From: Brevipalpus yothersi
Lineage: Eukaryota > Arthropoda > Arachnida > Trombidiformes > Tenuipalpidae
Reading direction: 5' to 3'
DNA length: 49,946 nucleotides
NCBI GenBank assembly: GCA_003956705.1
Contig: QZCP01000028.1
Span: forward strand, 6,247 to 56,192
Shown: one piece after another, positions 1 through 10,714 of the stretch
Numbering within the stretch: position 1 is the stretch's first letter
Layout of the letters: the number at the start of each line of letters is the position of its first letter
Made by a program: the position numbers and the translations under genes
Notes under the pieces: generated by a model
Database searches by the model: none
Told to the model about the DNA's origin: nothing
Seen by the model: only the letters and a program-made list of their open reading frames with translations

Positions 1-1482
1 ACTGCCTGGTCAGCCCTCAGACAATCTGATGATAGGACTGATGAATGAGGGTCAAGCTGAGATGCTGAAGAAATACGGAGGAAAATGCATTCTTATTGAT
101 TCTACTCATGGTACAAGCAAATACAAAATCCAGCTGACCACTATCATGGTGGTAGACAGTGAAGGGTAAGTTTTCCGAACCATCTTAAGACAATTCTCTA
201 AATCTTTTCCTCTCCAGGTGTGGATTCCCATGCTGCTTCCTCTTCTCTTCGAAAATAGATATCGTAGCATTCAAAAAATTTTTCAAAGCTCTCAGAGAGA
301 AAATCGGAGTGATTCAAACTCGTGCATTCATGAGTGATGACTACCCAGCATATTTTGCTGCTTGGAGTAGTGTAATGGGACAACCAGATAATAAGCTTCT
401 ATGTTCTTGGCATGTATTACATGCATGGAAAATTAATTTGAACACACTTCCGAGCGAGCATCGCGAAGAAGTGAAAGAGAAACTGAGAGAGCTTCTATCT
501 GAATTAGATGAGAATGACTTCCATAAAGAGCTCGATAAATTCCTCGCTTTCTTGCTGAAACGATCCCTGAAAGATTTCCATGAGTATTTCAGATCAACAT
601 ATGCCAATCGACCGAGACAATGGGCATATTGCTACCGGAAAAATCTTGGCATTAATACCAACAATCATCTAGAAGCTATGCATCGGTAAGTCGATTCATA
701 TTATGAGCAGCATTTCATAGAATTTTTCATTCTCCAGCAAACTAAAGCATAAGTATATGAATGGAAAAAAAGTCAGAAGGCTGGATAAAAGTATCTATTG
801 CTTGATGGACCTCACAACGGATGCTCATATCGATCGTATGATTGCCTTGGAAAAAGGAAAAATCAGCAATAAGATGACAGTACTCAGAAGGAGACATGAA
901 CATTCGCTGAAGATGTCAGTTACAAAGGTTCCCTCCGAAGATGGTAATGAATTTTATGTACAGTCTGAGAGCCAAGAGGAAATCAAAATCTACACAATCA
1001 AGAAGAAGTCGTTGGACCCATGTCCATGCAAGCTGAAATGCTTACCATGTAATGCTTGTGTTCATACTTATTCTTGCAATTGTGTGGATTATTTGATCAA
1101 AAGTAATCTTTGTAAACATATTCACTATGTTCTAGCTGATAAATTCGAGTTCACAAACTCCAGTCCTGTAGAGCAATCGGACCTGATCATCGAAGAAGAT
1201 ATTGAGAAAGCAGACGAGATGAGTTTCCACTTGAGTCAAATTCAACAGTCTCAAGAATCAAGGAACCTAGAAGAGAAGAAAGCTGAGTTGATCAGGGACT
1301 TGAATTCTTTTATCTCGTCTGTGGGAACATTCGATGAAGATCAGGTCAAATTTGCTGGACAGGAGCTTCGAAGAATGCGGAACACTTGCCTCTCGATGGA
1401 TCCGAGTCATTCATTCAGTATACTCGAAGTCGAAGATCCTTCTGATAGAAGGAGAAATATCATGAAACAAATTCGATTCTGA
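1..1482 (+). CDS. MULE-type transposase / SWIM zinc-finger protein (5' partial)
   Basis: The gene enters from the left edge in frame from base 2. Exons are 1-165, 218-685 and 738-1482, with gtaag donors and ctccag acceptors, giving 458 visible residues. The seen part covers most of a MULE transposase core. The first Asp is in IDSTHGTSK (exon 1), the second in MSDDYPAY (exon 2), and the Glu is in NTNNHLEAMHR at the end of exon 2. A CSWH motif lies between the last two. Exon 3 carries a SWIM zinc finger, C-x-C-x(n)-C-x-H, in YSCNCVDYLIKSNLCKHIHY, followed by an acidic, coiled-coil-like tail. MULE plus SWIM is the usual architecture of Mutator-like transposases and of host genes derived from them. 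All three catalytic acids look intact and no stop or frameshift is seen, so it is either a recent element or a domesticated gene. No terminal inverted repeat was recognised within the window. Confidence 0.8.
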
Positions 1483-1543
1483 TGAATAAACTGATTCTCT
1501 GAATTCAAGAAGAGTACTAAGGAGAAAATGTTTGCATATATGG

Positions 1544-1829
1544 ACTAGGTGCTCAGATAAATGCTCAGATAAATAGAATGAGAGAATGAGAAAAAAATTT
1601 GGCCAGAAAAACTTTTCTATCAAGTGTACTAGGTGCTCAGATAAATGCTCAGATAAATAGAATGAGAGAATGAAAAGAAAATTTGGTCAAAAAAACTTTT
1701 CTATCAAGTGAACTAGGTGCTCAGATAAATGCTCAGATAAATAGAATGAGAGAATGAAAAGAAAATTCGGTCAAAAAAACTTTTCTATCGAGTGAACTAG
1801 GTGCTCAGATAAATGCTCAGATAAATAGA
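1544..1829. repeat. 84-bp tandem repeat, about 3.4 copies
   Basis: Each unit begins actaggtgctcagataaat and the starts lie at 1544, 1628, 1712 and 1796, an exact 84-bp period. The last copy is partial and ends near 1829. Copies differ by only a few substitutions. Each unit also contains an internal short duplication (gctcagataaat twice). The array lies between the 3' ends of two convergent genes. Confidence 0.92.
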
Positions 1830-1932
1830 ACCGATAAATTTGTGAATCATTCGGACAAAAAATTGATCAATTTAAATCATAATTGTTTATTGAAAGTAAT
1901 GCAAAATATAGTCAGTAATGACCAATCAAATA

Positions 1933-2547
1933 TTAGGCAGTTTTTTGTTTCTTGTTTCCTTTGCCAGGTTTCGGACCACGTTGACCTTTCTTGTTGTCAA
2001 TTCTACCATCAGGACGAGGCTCATAGTTTTTGGGACCAACACAATTGTTTGGATCCAAACACTTTCCTGGGCCACATACATGTTTGGGTCCACCAGGAGC
2101 GGAACAATTCTTTTCATGTCGATTGATGCTTTGTTTATGAAGCAAATTTCTTCCGCAATATCGACAAATAAAAACCACTGCTGGATCCTCTCGCCCATTT
2201 GGGTCGTGTGCTTGTTGAAGCTTGCTTGAGCCAGGTGGTAGACCAGGAGGAGAAATCAAATCTGAATAAATATCTTGGGCTCTGACCATAGAATCTTCCC
2301 ATTGAACCTTGTAGAATACGAGAAAATTGTAAGTATAAGTGTAAATCAAATAAGAACCTACCATAGTACTTACTCTGTGAAAAATTCCCATCTTCCCAGT
2401 AACTTTATCCATCAATGGTCCATGGCCAAGTAATTTACAGATTTTCCACTGCCCATCCAATGCATCCGCACTACCTTGTTGGTCGGTCTCATGAGAGCTC
2501 AATACCTCTTCCTCTCGGTGACCAATCTCGAGATTATTCTCGTCCAT
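1933..2547 (-). CDS. C2HC zinc-finger protein, unknown function
   Basis: Two exons on the minus strand, 2547-2374 and 2307-1933, joined in phase 0 over a 66-bp intron (gtaagt donor, ctacaag acceptor), give 182 residues. The start at 2547 is the first ATG in the open frame. The C-terminal half has a C-x2-C-x12-H-x4-C zinc-finger pattern (ICRYCGRN...INRHEKNC). A second Cys cluster follows (HVCGPGKCLDPNNC), then a very basic Gly/Lys/Pro-rich tail. I do not recognise the family. The basic tail and finger suggest a nucleic-acid-binding protein. It converges on the MULE-like gene across the 84-bp repeat and is head-to-head with the RABIF gene. Because the intron frame is open, an unspliced reading is also possible. 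Confidence 0.6.
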   Translation of the reverse strand: MDENNLEIGHREEEVLSSHETDQQGSADALDGQWKICKLLGHGPLMDKVTGKMGIFHRVSTMVGSYLIYTYTYNFLVFYKVQWEDSMVRAQDIYSDLISPPGLPPGSSKLQQAHDPNGREDPAVVFICRYCGRNLLHKQSINRHEKNCSAPGGPKHVCGPGKCLDPNNCVGPKNYEPRPDGRIDNKKGQRGPKPGKGNKKQKTA

Positions 2548-2864
2548 AATTGATGAAAACAATTTATCCTTCAATCACGCTAATTAAACAAAATATTTGA
2601 TAGTTTTGCACTTGAAAATATTGAAAAAAACATGTGTTCTCAACCGCTTTCATCGAGGTTTGAATATAAAAATATCTATATAGCGCATGCACGGGGTGTT
2701 GCGCTTTAAAGAGTGCTCAGAAATTAGCCAAAAGCACTTGAGATGTAAACATTTTTTTTTGGTAAAAAGTTTGAAATCAAAGTTTTTTTTGATGATGATC
2801 AAGTGGTGAAGATATTGATTTCAAATCGAATTGGTTGACGATACAAGGGTGCTGATTAATTGAT
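2548..2864. promoter_or_regulatory. Shared head-to-head intergenic region
   Basis: These 317 bases separate the start codons of the minus-strand zinc-finger gene and the plus-strand RABIF gene, so both promoters must lie here. No clear TATA box or other motif was identified. A long T run lies near 2750-2760. Confidence 0.4.
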
Positions 2865-3324
2865 ATGGATACCCAGATGACCAGTGAGTCATTGTCATCT
2901 GATGGAAAGATTGATAAGATGGATGATAAGGAGTGTGAGCTTAATTGTCGACAGATAGTTTGTAAGAGATGTTCAAGTGTTATATTGAGAGCGAAGCAGG
3001 CTAAATTGCTTGATAAAGAGGTTGGTTTTTGGGAGATATTAGAATCTAGTTTTCAACTTTTTTTGAATGATATTGATTGGGTTCATTTCTTTCCAGATCC
3101 AATTACCTGTGATATCGAAGGATAGAAGTGATAAGGAAGAGAATTTCAATCGAGTTCTCCTTGTTGACGATATGTACACTTTTGAGAATATGGGCTTCAG
3201 TAACACTCTGCAAAATAGAAAGTATCTTGTGTGTGCTGATTGTGAACATGGACCAATCGGATTTATGACAAATGAAGATAAAAAGTCTTATGTTGCGCTG
3301 GACAGAGTGGAGGAGAAAGATTGA
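2865..3324 (+). CDS. RABIF: RABIF / MSS4, Rab-interacting zinc-binding factor
   Basis: Exons 2865-3020 and 3097-3324 join in phase 0 (gttggt donor, ctttccag acceptor) to give 127 residues, close to the usual family size of about 120. MSS4 is a small zinc protein that binds nucleotide-free Rab GTPases of the exocytic pathway and acts as a chaperone or weak exchange factor. The two zinc knuckles are present: VCKRCSS near residue 32 and VCADCEHGPIG near residue 99. The family-typical segments LVDDMYTFENMGF and YVALDRV are also present. Its 3' end faces the 3' end of COG5 246 bases away. The N-terminal 25 residues are not conserved. The intron donor is weak but is supported by the unbroken family match across the join. 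Confidence 0.9.
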
Positions 3325-3509
3325 ATTGCATAGAATTCTATCTCTTTTTTGATGCCTTGTTTCTGCTGATTTTGATCAAGCGTGAGCTTTGGTATTGGGA
3401 AAAAAATCGATTATCACGGAAAGATCATGGGAGCTCAAAGCTCGGTATTCCCTGATAATATTGAGATCAAAGCAAGCACTCAACTTGCATCGATTTATAA
3501 CCCAAAATT

Positions 3510-3515
3510 TTTATT
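3510..3515 (-). terminator. AATAAA polyadenylation signal downstream of COG5
   Basis: Reads AATAAA on the minus strand, about 55 bases after the COG5 stop codon. Its position fits a genuine 3' end for the short COG5 transcript. Confidence 0.5.
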
Positions 3516-3570
3516 ACTTGATGCCAATCATTATCGAATTAATGAAAAAATTTGTTATAAACTTGTGGTT

Positions 3571-4791
3571 CTATTTTGTATTTTGCATCGCTCTCCATTG
3601 TTGTCGAATTGGTCGAGCTGAGTGTGCAGTTGCAAAAGGTTGAAGAATAGACTTCATCATGGTCTCTAGGTCAATGTCTTTCTCCTCCCTGACTAATCTT
3701 GTCCAAACATTGGTGAAAATTCTCAATAGCTTAGGATACTCTCCCTCAAGAGCATCTTTCATAGCGTTCGAAGAGCTGTTCGCTTGAACCATCTCACGAT
3801 TAAGATTGTCCAAAGTTTTGGTGAGAAAATCGGGAAGAGAAATTGGATTTTGAAGTAAATCAAACAGATATGATCTTTCGGAAAGATCTCGCTTCCTTTT
3901 CAAAGTTTTCAGAAGAAGATCAACACGAACAAAATGAGAAGCCATCTGTTCCATTTTGTCTTCCAATTTATTCCAAAATTTTTCACGAAAAACCGCTGAT
4001 TGTGCAGGAGTAATCATCACAATCGCTCCTCCAGGTCCTGAAGCTTTAGATTGGCTGTATTCCTGTAGATCAAACACATTTTTGATGTCTTCATTGATGA
4101 GTTTCTCGGTACGCTCAATAAATTGGTCAACTTTTTCTTGCAGTAAATTGAAGTACCAATACACCTGCAAAGCGGTACCAATTTGATTGGAATCTTGTTT
4201 ATCAAGTCCATCATTGAAACATGAATTGGCAATCTCGAGAACATCATTCTGCTTATCACCAAGATGAATCAGATCACTTTTAATTATTTCTATCTTCAAT
4301 AGATTGTCATCTTGTGCAATCAGATCGTTTAGCTCACTGACACATTGGGCAGCTCTTATGACACCTCGATTGGGATCATTTGTTTTGAGATCAATTTGAT
4401 TCACTTGACGACTGAGATGCATAAATCGGATTATACGGCGAAGCAGATCACATGTTGTATGCAATCGATTGAGGACAAGAATACGATGAGATATCTGTTC
4501 ATATGGACTATTCAGCTGGGATCGTATACCATCTACAATGGTTAGTAGATTGTTTACCTTACTCTTCATACGAATCAGATAATCCTCAAATTGGTCAACT
4601 TTATTAAGTTGGGACAATAACTCATCACAATTGAGGGAAACAAATTCTTGTAACTTTTGTTCCAAATCATCTCTAGTATTACCGAGACTTTGAATCGATT
4701 CTGATGTTGCTTTTTGGAGATGAAAATTAGCCAAATCAGTTGACAGAAGAGATAAAGGATTATTTTGTGAGTTATCGGTGAAATTACTCAT
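3571..4791 (-). CDS. COG5: Conserved oligomeric Golgi complex subunit 5, half length
   Basis: A single open frame of 406 residues with no intron. COG5 is part of lobe B of the COG tether, which holds retrograde vesicles at the Golgi. The protein shows the N-terminal COG5 domain (about residues 20-150, helical). It continues into the middle helical region, with family-like segments such as AVFREKFWNKLEDKM, LKRKRDLSE and LEGEYPKLLRI. The family is normally about 800 residues. Here similarity runs up to KSILQPFATAHSAR near residue 390; the frame then diverges and stops about 17 residues later. No splice donor is evident near the end, and an AATAAA follows. The C-terminal half is therefore missing. 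Either the gene is truncated and still functional as an N-terminal module, or this is a partial copy and a full gene exists elsewhere. Confidence 0.88.
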   Translation of the reverse strand: MSNFTDNSQNNPLSLLSTDLANFHLQKATSESIQSLGNTRDDLEQKLQEFVSLNCDELLSQLNKVDQFEDYLIRMKSKVNNLLTIVDGIRSQLNSPYEQISHRILVLNRLHTTCDLLRRIIRFMHLSRQVNQIDLKTNDPNRGVIRAAQCVSELNDLIAQDDNLLKIEIIKSDLIHLGDKQNDVLEIANSCFNDGLDKQDSNQIGTALQVYWYFNLLQEKVDQFIERTEKLINEDIKNVFDLQEYSQSKASGPGGAIVMITPAQSAVFREKFWNKLEDKMEQMASHFVRVDLLLKTLKRKRDLSERSYLFDLLQNPISLPDFLTKTLDNLNREMVQANSSSNAMKDALEGEYPKLLRIFTNVWTRLVREEKDIDLETMMKSILQPFATAHSARPIRQQWRAMQNTK

Positions 4792-4970
4792 AATGACGAA
4801 TGATTAATCATAGAAAATGTTTCATAAGGAAGGAGCACAAATTTTCACCTTGAACATATATATATGAATATAAATACAGATTGTACAGATTTTAAAAAAA
4901 CACTCTCCAACTTTCACACGTTTCGGAACTTTCGTTTGTATACATTTTGTGTATATTTATATGTATACAA

Positions 4971-5416
4971 TTAACCGGCTCTGATAGGAGGTGAAACAAG
5001 AATCACGCCGTCTCCACGCACAAACAGCATGGGTAAATTGCGCTTAGTAATTTTGTATACCTCTTCATAAGTTTCCTCATCAATTTCCACATTGGTAATT
5101 ATTTCCTCAACTTCACTGAGAACCATATTCAAATGTTGATCATATGCATGAAGATGTCCCTTGAGTTCACGTCCGTTTCTCATCTTCACATAGATTCTCT
5201 CATCCAAACTCAATCGGATCAAATCCAATGGCTCTTCAACAGTATTGGGTAGTGGCTGGACATAAAAATCATAAATAGACAGAAAGCCAACAATTAATTA
5301 CACCCATACACAAAATTTGATTAGCATACAAGGATTAGAGCTAATTCAAACTCAAAAATCTTAGCATCAAAAATAAAAGAAAATCATTTACTTACAGCTT
5401 CTGGTTCATCTCCCAT
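4971..5416 (-). CDS. LSM3: U6 snRNA-associated Sm-like protein LSm3
   Basis: Exon 1 is 5416-5396 and encodes MGDEPEA. Exon 2 is 5255-4971. The join is phase 0 (gtaagt donor, tgtccag acceptor), giving 101 residues, the normal LSm3 length. LSm3 is one of seven subunits of the LSm1-7 ring (cytoplasmic mRNA decay) and the LSm2-8 ring (U6 snRNA 3' end binding in the spliceosome). The Sm1 motif covers DERIYVKMRNGRELKGHLH and the Sm2 motif is MLFVRGDGVILVSPP. The TETYEE-type insert characteristic of LSm3 is present as EIDEETYEEVYK. The start is supported by the typical acidic N-terminal leader. It is head-to-head with PITRM1 across 439 bases. Confidence 0.96.
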
Positions 5417-5855
5417 TTTGCCAAAGAAAAACTGATACCTTTAATGATCCACACAAATTACTTGTCGCAGTGCCTTCAATCTCTTTCGTATATCTTGTTT
5501 AAATGGCTTTGACAACCGACACCAACTCTTGTTACCACTTCAACAGAGTGCAATCAATTGATGACAACAGAATTAAATCAAAACAAATACAATTTTTTAT
5601 CAACTTGACAACTTCAACTCTTTTTGCATAGAAAACGATAATGTTTCGCATTGCAAATGATAAGCGCAAAAGAATATCTTCTTCACATGTCTGCGCAGTT
5701 ATGTATGCATGCCGACATAAACACGAGGTAAAGTTGATTTGAATTTAAATTCATCTAAATTAATCTGGATCAATGTTTTGGCCGTAATATTGGACACTGA
5801 GTAAAGGTATTGTATAGTGACGAACAGTTGACCACGATTCAACAATATTATCGAC
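5417..5855. promoter_or_regulatory. Bidirectional promoter region of LSM3 and PITRM1
   Basis: These 439 bases lie between divergent start codons and must hold both promoters. I see no TATA box at a convincing distance from either start, which is common for housekeeping genes. Nothing else is recognised. Confidence 0.45.
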
Positions 5856-8800
5856 ATGTTTCGCTTGAAAACTACTAGTAGAAGGTAAGTCTTGGGTCAG
5901 AATAGTTTGCATCGATCAGTTCAGAATTGATAGTTTATGTCAACATTGTGGATTGATTTGCTCTGAGTTTGTTTAGTTAGACAAAAGAGTATATTATTTT
6001 GTGCCAATTATTATTCGCCCTTTTTTATCATCATGCTTTGATTCGTAAATTTCTAGTTTGGCTCGAGTGCTTGGTACAAGTATTCGACGTCATGTGACAG
6101 CCGCTCCAAAGCCATCGAGTTCAAGAGCACTTTCCGATTATGAGATTGGACAAAATATTCATGGATACATACTGAAAAGAGTGGAAGATGTACCTGAATT
6201 ACTTGCCAAAGCTTACTTCTTGGTTCATCAAAAAACGCAAGCTCAGCATCTTCATGTATGGAAAGAGGATAGCAACAATTTAGTTTCTGTGGCCTTTCGA
6301 ACGACTCCTGATAATGACACCGGTGTACCTCATGTACTAGAGCATCTTGTTACGATGGGCTCTGAAAATTTTCAATGTCGAGAGATATTTATGAAAATGT
6401 TATCACGTTCTTTAGCAACCTTCATGAATGCTTTTACAGGTGACAAAGTTTCATAAGAATCGTGAATTTCTTATAGTAATCGTAATGCCTCTCATTCTCC
6501 ATTAGGACCCGATTATACTTGTTATCCTTTTTCTTCTACGAATGAGAAAGATATTGAAAACCTGTCCAGAGTCTATCTGGATTTTGCTTTCAATCCCACA
6601 CTCAAAGAGATCGATTTCAAACAAGAAGCATGGAGATTGGAGAACGAAAATATTCAAGATGAAAAGTCTCCCCTTAAATTGACTGGTGTCGTTCTTAATG
6701 AAATGAAGGGTGTTTATGTGAGTAAATTCAGGACTTGGTTCTCTTCCCAACGATTCTCAACTCCTGTCCTCTTTCTTTTTAGTCTAATACGCAGAGTTTG
6801 TATTTCCGATCAATACTCAAATCCTTATTTCCTGATAATGTTTATCGATATGACTTTGGTGGAGATCCCCTTTGCATCCCAAAATTGACACATGATGGAA
6901 TGAAGCAATTTTATGCTAAATATTATCATCCAAGTAATTCAAGGTTTGTCACGATTTTGCACTATTTCTCGAGAAAGAAACCAACTTTATCATCTTTTTT
7001 CTCACAGATTTTTCACCTATGGTAATATACCATTCGAACGGCATCTTAATCTCATCAATTCACTCATACTCTCAAAGTATGAGCATGATCCATCAGTGAT
7101 CAAGTTATCTGAGGTTGATTCACACAACCGATGGTCTTCACCTATCAAGAAGGCTATCGAGTGCCGACCAGACCCTTTATCTCCCTTCCCAGACAAGCAA
7201 ACAACGGCCGCTCTGTGTTTTATGTTGACCAACATAACCGATACATACGAATCTTTCGTTCTGTCTTTCATCTCAACTCTTTTGACTTCTGGGCAGAACG
7301 CTGAATTCTATACCTCTTTGATTGAATCCGATATTGGTATGGATTTCTCTCCAGGCACTGGTTTTTGGGATTTCATAAAGCAATCAGTTTTCACTGTCGG
7401 ATTGCAAGGAATTCATGAGAAAGATGTTTCTAAAGTACATGATATAATTCTCGATACATTGAAAAAAGTTGCCGATGAAGGTTTCCCCCAAGAGAGGATC
7501 GATGCCCTTCTACACTCGATTGAGTTGGCGCTGAGGCATCAGTCATCCAATTTTGGACTTCAATTGCTCCATATGCTACAGGCTCCCTGGAATCATGGAG
7601 GCGATCCAATAGAACTACTTCAGATCAACGAGCGCCTGGATAGGTTTCGAGACGATCTCAAGAACGATTCAAAATTCCTTCAGAAGAAAGTGAAGCAGTA
7701 TTTTTTAGAAAACACTCATAATCTTTGCTTGGTCATGAAAGCTTCAGAGGGTTACGTTGAGAAGAAAAACCGAGAGGAAAAAGAGCTATTGTTGGAGAAA
7801 ACGAAAGATCTTACCCCATCAGATCGTGAACAAATATTCAAACTAGGACAAGAGTTACGAGATTATGTCGATCGAGAAAGTGATGCTTCTTGCCTTCCTT
7901 GTATTGATGTTGATACGGATATATCTCGAAAAATGTCAAAGACTAACTTGATTCATCATGAACTAAAGGGAATATCAGTTCAGACGTCCCCTCAGCCAAC
8001 AAATAAGGTGATATACCTCCGTGCTTTGATGCCTTTTCCTGAGAAAACAGTTCCAGCAGAGCTCAAACCTTACTGGTCTATCTTCAGTAGTATTATCACA
8101 AAGCTTGGAGCAGGTTCAAGGAGTAGTAAAGAAATGGATCAAGAGATAAACCTGAGAACGGGAGGATTGGGTGCTAGATCTCATCTACGAGAAAGTTTAA
8201 CAAATCTCAATGATTACAATACCAACTTGTATATCCACTCTCATTGTCTTGAACGAAATTTTGAGCACATGATGAATTTATGGTTGGACATCCTGAATTC
8301 TTTAAGATATGATGAAGAGGAACATATTTCTCAACTGATCAAAATGATGGCATCAGATGAATCTGCTTCTCTGAGCCAATCTGGTCACAGTTATGCAATG
8401 TTGAGAGCAGCCTCATCTTTGAAGAGCTCTTCAGCTTTTCGTGAAATGAACGGAGGACTCTCTCATGTGATATTTCTCAAAAAATTGGCCGAGCAGAACG
8501 ATATATCTAGTCTGAGACAAAAGCTGGTTGAGCTATCCAAATATGTTTTCACCAAAAATGATATGAAATTAGCAATCAATGCTGAGCCATCTTTCATGAA
8601 CAATTCCCTGAACCATCTCGAAAGTTTTGTACAAAAGCTGTCCAATGGAGAGTCATCATCATCTGGATCAAATGGACCCAACTTTTCACCAATTGATTCA
8701 TCTTCTAAAGATCACTTTGTTTTTCCTTTCAATGCCAACTACGTTGCGAAATCAGTGCTTTGTGTGCCTATGAATCATCCTGATCATCCTAAATTGAGAG

Positions 8801-9282
8801 TTCTTACCGCACTTCTAGTCACAAAATTCATAAGAAATGAAATACGTGAAAAAGGAGGCGCATACGGGGGTGGAGTTTCAATTGGCTCTGGTGGAATTAT
8901 GTCTTTCTACTCTTACAGAGATCCTAATGTTCAGAGAACTGTGGATGTTTTCGATTCATCTCTTGACTGGTTTTTAAAAAATGGATCAATTAATAAGCAA
9001 GACCTCAAAGAAGCGAAACTTTCAGTTTTTCAAGGGTTAGATAAGCCAATTGCTCCTGGAAATCAGGGTACAAGACAATTCCTTGATAATATATCGGATG
9101 AAAATTTCCATGAGTATCGGCTCAAAATCCTGGATACAACTCTTGATGATTTGTTTGCTGTTGCTCCAACTTATTTAGGTACAAACATCCCGCAAAAAAT
9201 TGTTTCAATTGGTCCTAATAATGACTCTCTGAAGAGTAACAATGGCTGGAATACGATAGAAAATTTAGATTTGCTAAAATAA
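5856..9282 (+). CDS. PITRM1: Presequence protease, mitochondrial (M16C metallopeptidase)
   Basis: Five exons: 5856-5884, 6057-6439, 6506-6717, 6783-6943 and 7008-9282, all GT-AG, giving 1,019 residues (human PITRM1 is about 1,037). The enzyme degrades cleaved targeting presequences and other unstructured peptides in the mitochondrial matrix. The N-terminus is rich in Arg, Ser and Thr and lacks acids (MFRLKTTSRSLARV), fitting a matrix targeting signal. The inverted zinc motif HxxEH is HVLEH at residues 102-106. Family-typical stretches follow: MNAFTGPDYTCYPFSS, FGGDPLCIP, YYHPSNSRFFTYGN and, near the C-terminus, REKGGAYGGG (the second-half Arg/Tyr substrate motif). The last exon holds most of the protein. 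An AATAAA (9278-9283) overlaps the stop codon. It is divergently paired with LSM3. Confidence 0.96.
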
Positions 9283-9894
9283 AAACTTCAACCACTGTGA
9301 TTGCTCATCAAATTAGGATTGCCCTTGTTTTTTGATGGTCCTATTTGAAAAAAATTACGCGCTTTTGTCAAAACACTTCAGAGTACATGAGGAAGGGAAA
9401 CCTTAACTTGTCCACTTCTTATAAGGTTTTATCCATCATACGTGTGCACATTGTGAGTAAAACGTAGCGATTGACTTTCAGTACTTGTGAACATTTCAGA
9501 AAGTATCGTGTGTACCTTACTAGTGCAAAATACTTTTTGTATGACATCGAATGCTATCAGAATTCTGGCATCGGGCTCACTTATGGTTCGATTTTTTGCC
9601 AACTGGCCAGCAGAAAGGGTAGTTAATCCTGGTTTTGGGATGATCGTTGATCGCGGTTTCAATCGAATACAGCCCCACGCTTTCTACTTAATCTTAATCT
9701 TCCTGATTACCATTATAGAATATCATATAGTTCCATCTCTATTGAGAGAACATACATAAGCTCTAGCAGATTATCCTCTCCGAGCATCATCATAATGAAG
9801 ATCCCAATGTACGATGGTCATAAGGCTCTTTGGTTGGAAAAAAATACGCAATTAGTCTAAGCATCAGAATTACTTACACGGAGATCTGTCTTAC

Positions 9895-9951
9895 TGGAGA
9901 CTCTTGGGCATTGTGAATCTTACTGGAATTCACAATGACCAAGAGTCTCCA
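9895..9951. repeat. Hairpin with 24-bp arms
   Basis: Arms 9895-9918 and 9928-9951 are reverse complements except for one central mismatch, separated by a 9-base loop (cttactgga). The outer arm reads tggagactcttgg. No similar copy was noticed elsewhere in the window. Confidence 0.9.
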
Positions 9952-10689
9952 CCACACTTGACTTGCATTCGGATCCCAATTTTTTTCGACTATCACTTTG
10001 AGCTCCTAGCTTATTGAGGATTTTTTGGTCACCATTAATAATAGTTTCTGCTTATCAATGCAGCAGTTTCTTCTTGATCGCATTGTATCTTTATTGTTGG
10101 GAACAATTTTAACCACATGTTTAATCTTATCTTCCAGTGACTCCATAACTTGTAAGAAGTTATGAATTCTGACCACCATCGACAAAGGATTGTGGCTTAT
10201 CCCCGATAATTCCTGTACTTGGACTAGTTTCACAAATTCGTTCACACGATAGTGTTCATCCGTTCATCCAATTTTTGAAGAAAATCGTTCAAAGTTTAAT
10301 ACACGAATTCTTGGACTCTGTTGAATAACGCTGGTCATCAATGCTTTCAAATTGTGTTCAGCAATCATTTTATTAGTCATTCAGATGAAGGAGCACTGTT
10401 CAGGAACCAAATGAATGCTATCCTCTAGTCCACCTTGACGCACTTGACGCTCAGTAAGCCTCACAATCGTCAGTGATTGATGCTGATCCAGGACTGCAGG
10501 AGAAATTCAGCAAGTTTGAACAATTTAGAGAAGAATAGGAAACAGTTCAGTTTACAAAGTGAAAGCATGTAATGGAAGTGCACCAAGACTCACAACTTGT
10601 TAGAAAGGTTGATTGAATCTTTTTTCCAGCAGCAAAATGTGAAACCTGTCCACGAGTTTACGTTATGATCACGAGGGTAGTATGTAATC

Positions 10690-10714
10690 CAAAGAGTATT
10701 GTCAGTACTCTTTG
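10690..10714. repeat. Short hairpin, caaagagta stem
   Basis: caaagagta (10690-10698) and tactctttg (10706-10714) form a 9-bp stem with a 7-base loop. The same 9-bp stem reappears after the gene at 11904-11912/11919-11927. Confidence 0.7.

Noticed and set aside
9429..9759. Overlapping 77- and 90-codon frames on opposite strands
   Set aside because: Neither resembles a known family; at most one could be a relic of the decayed gene to the right.
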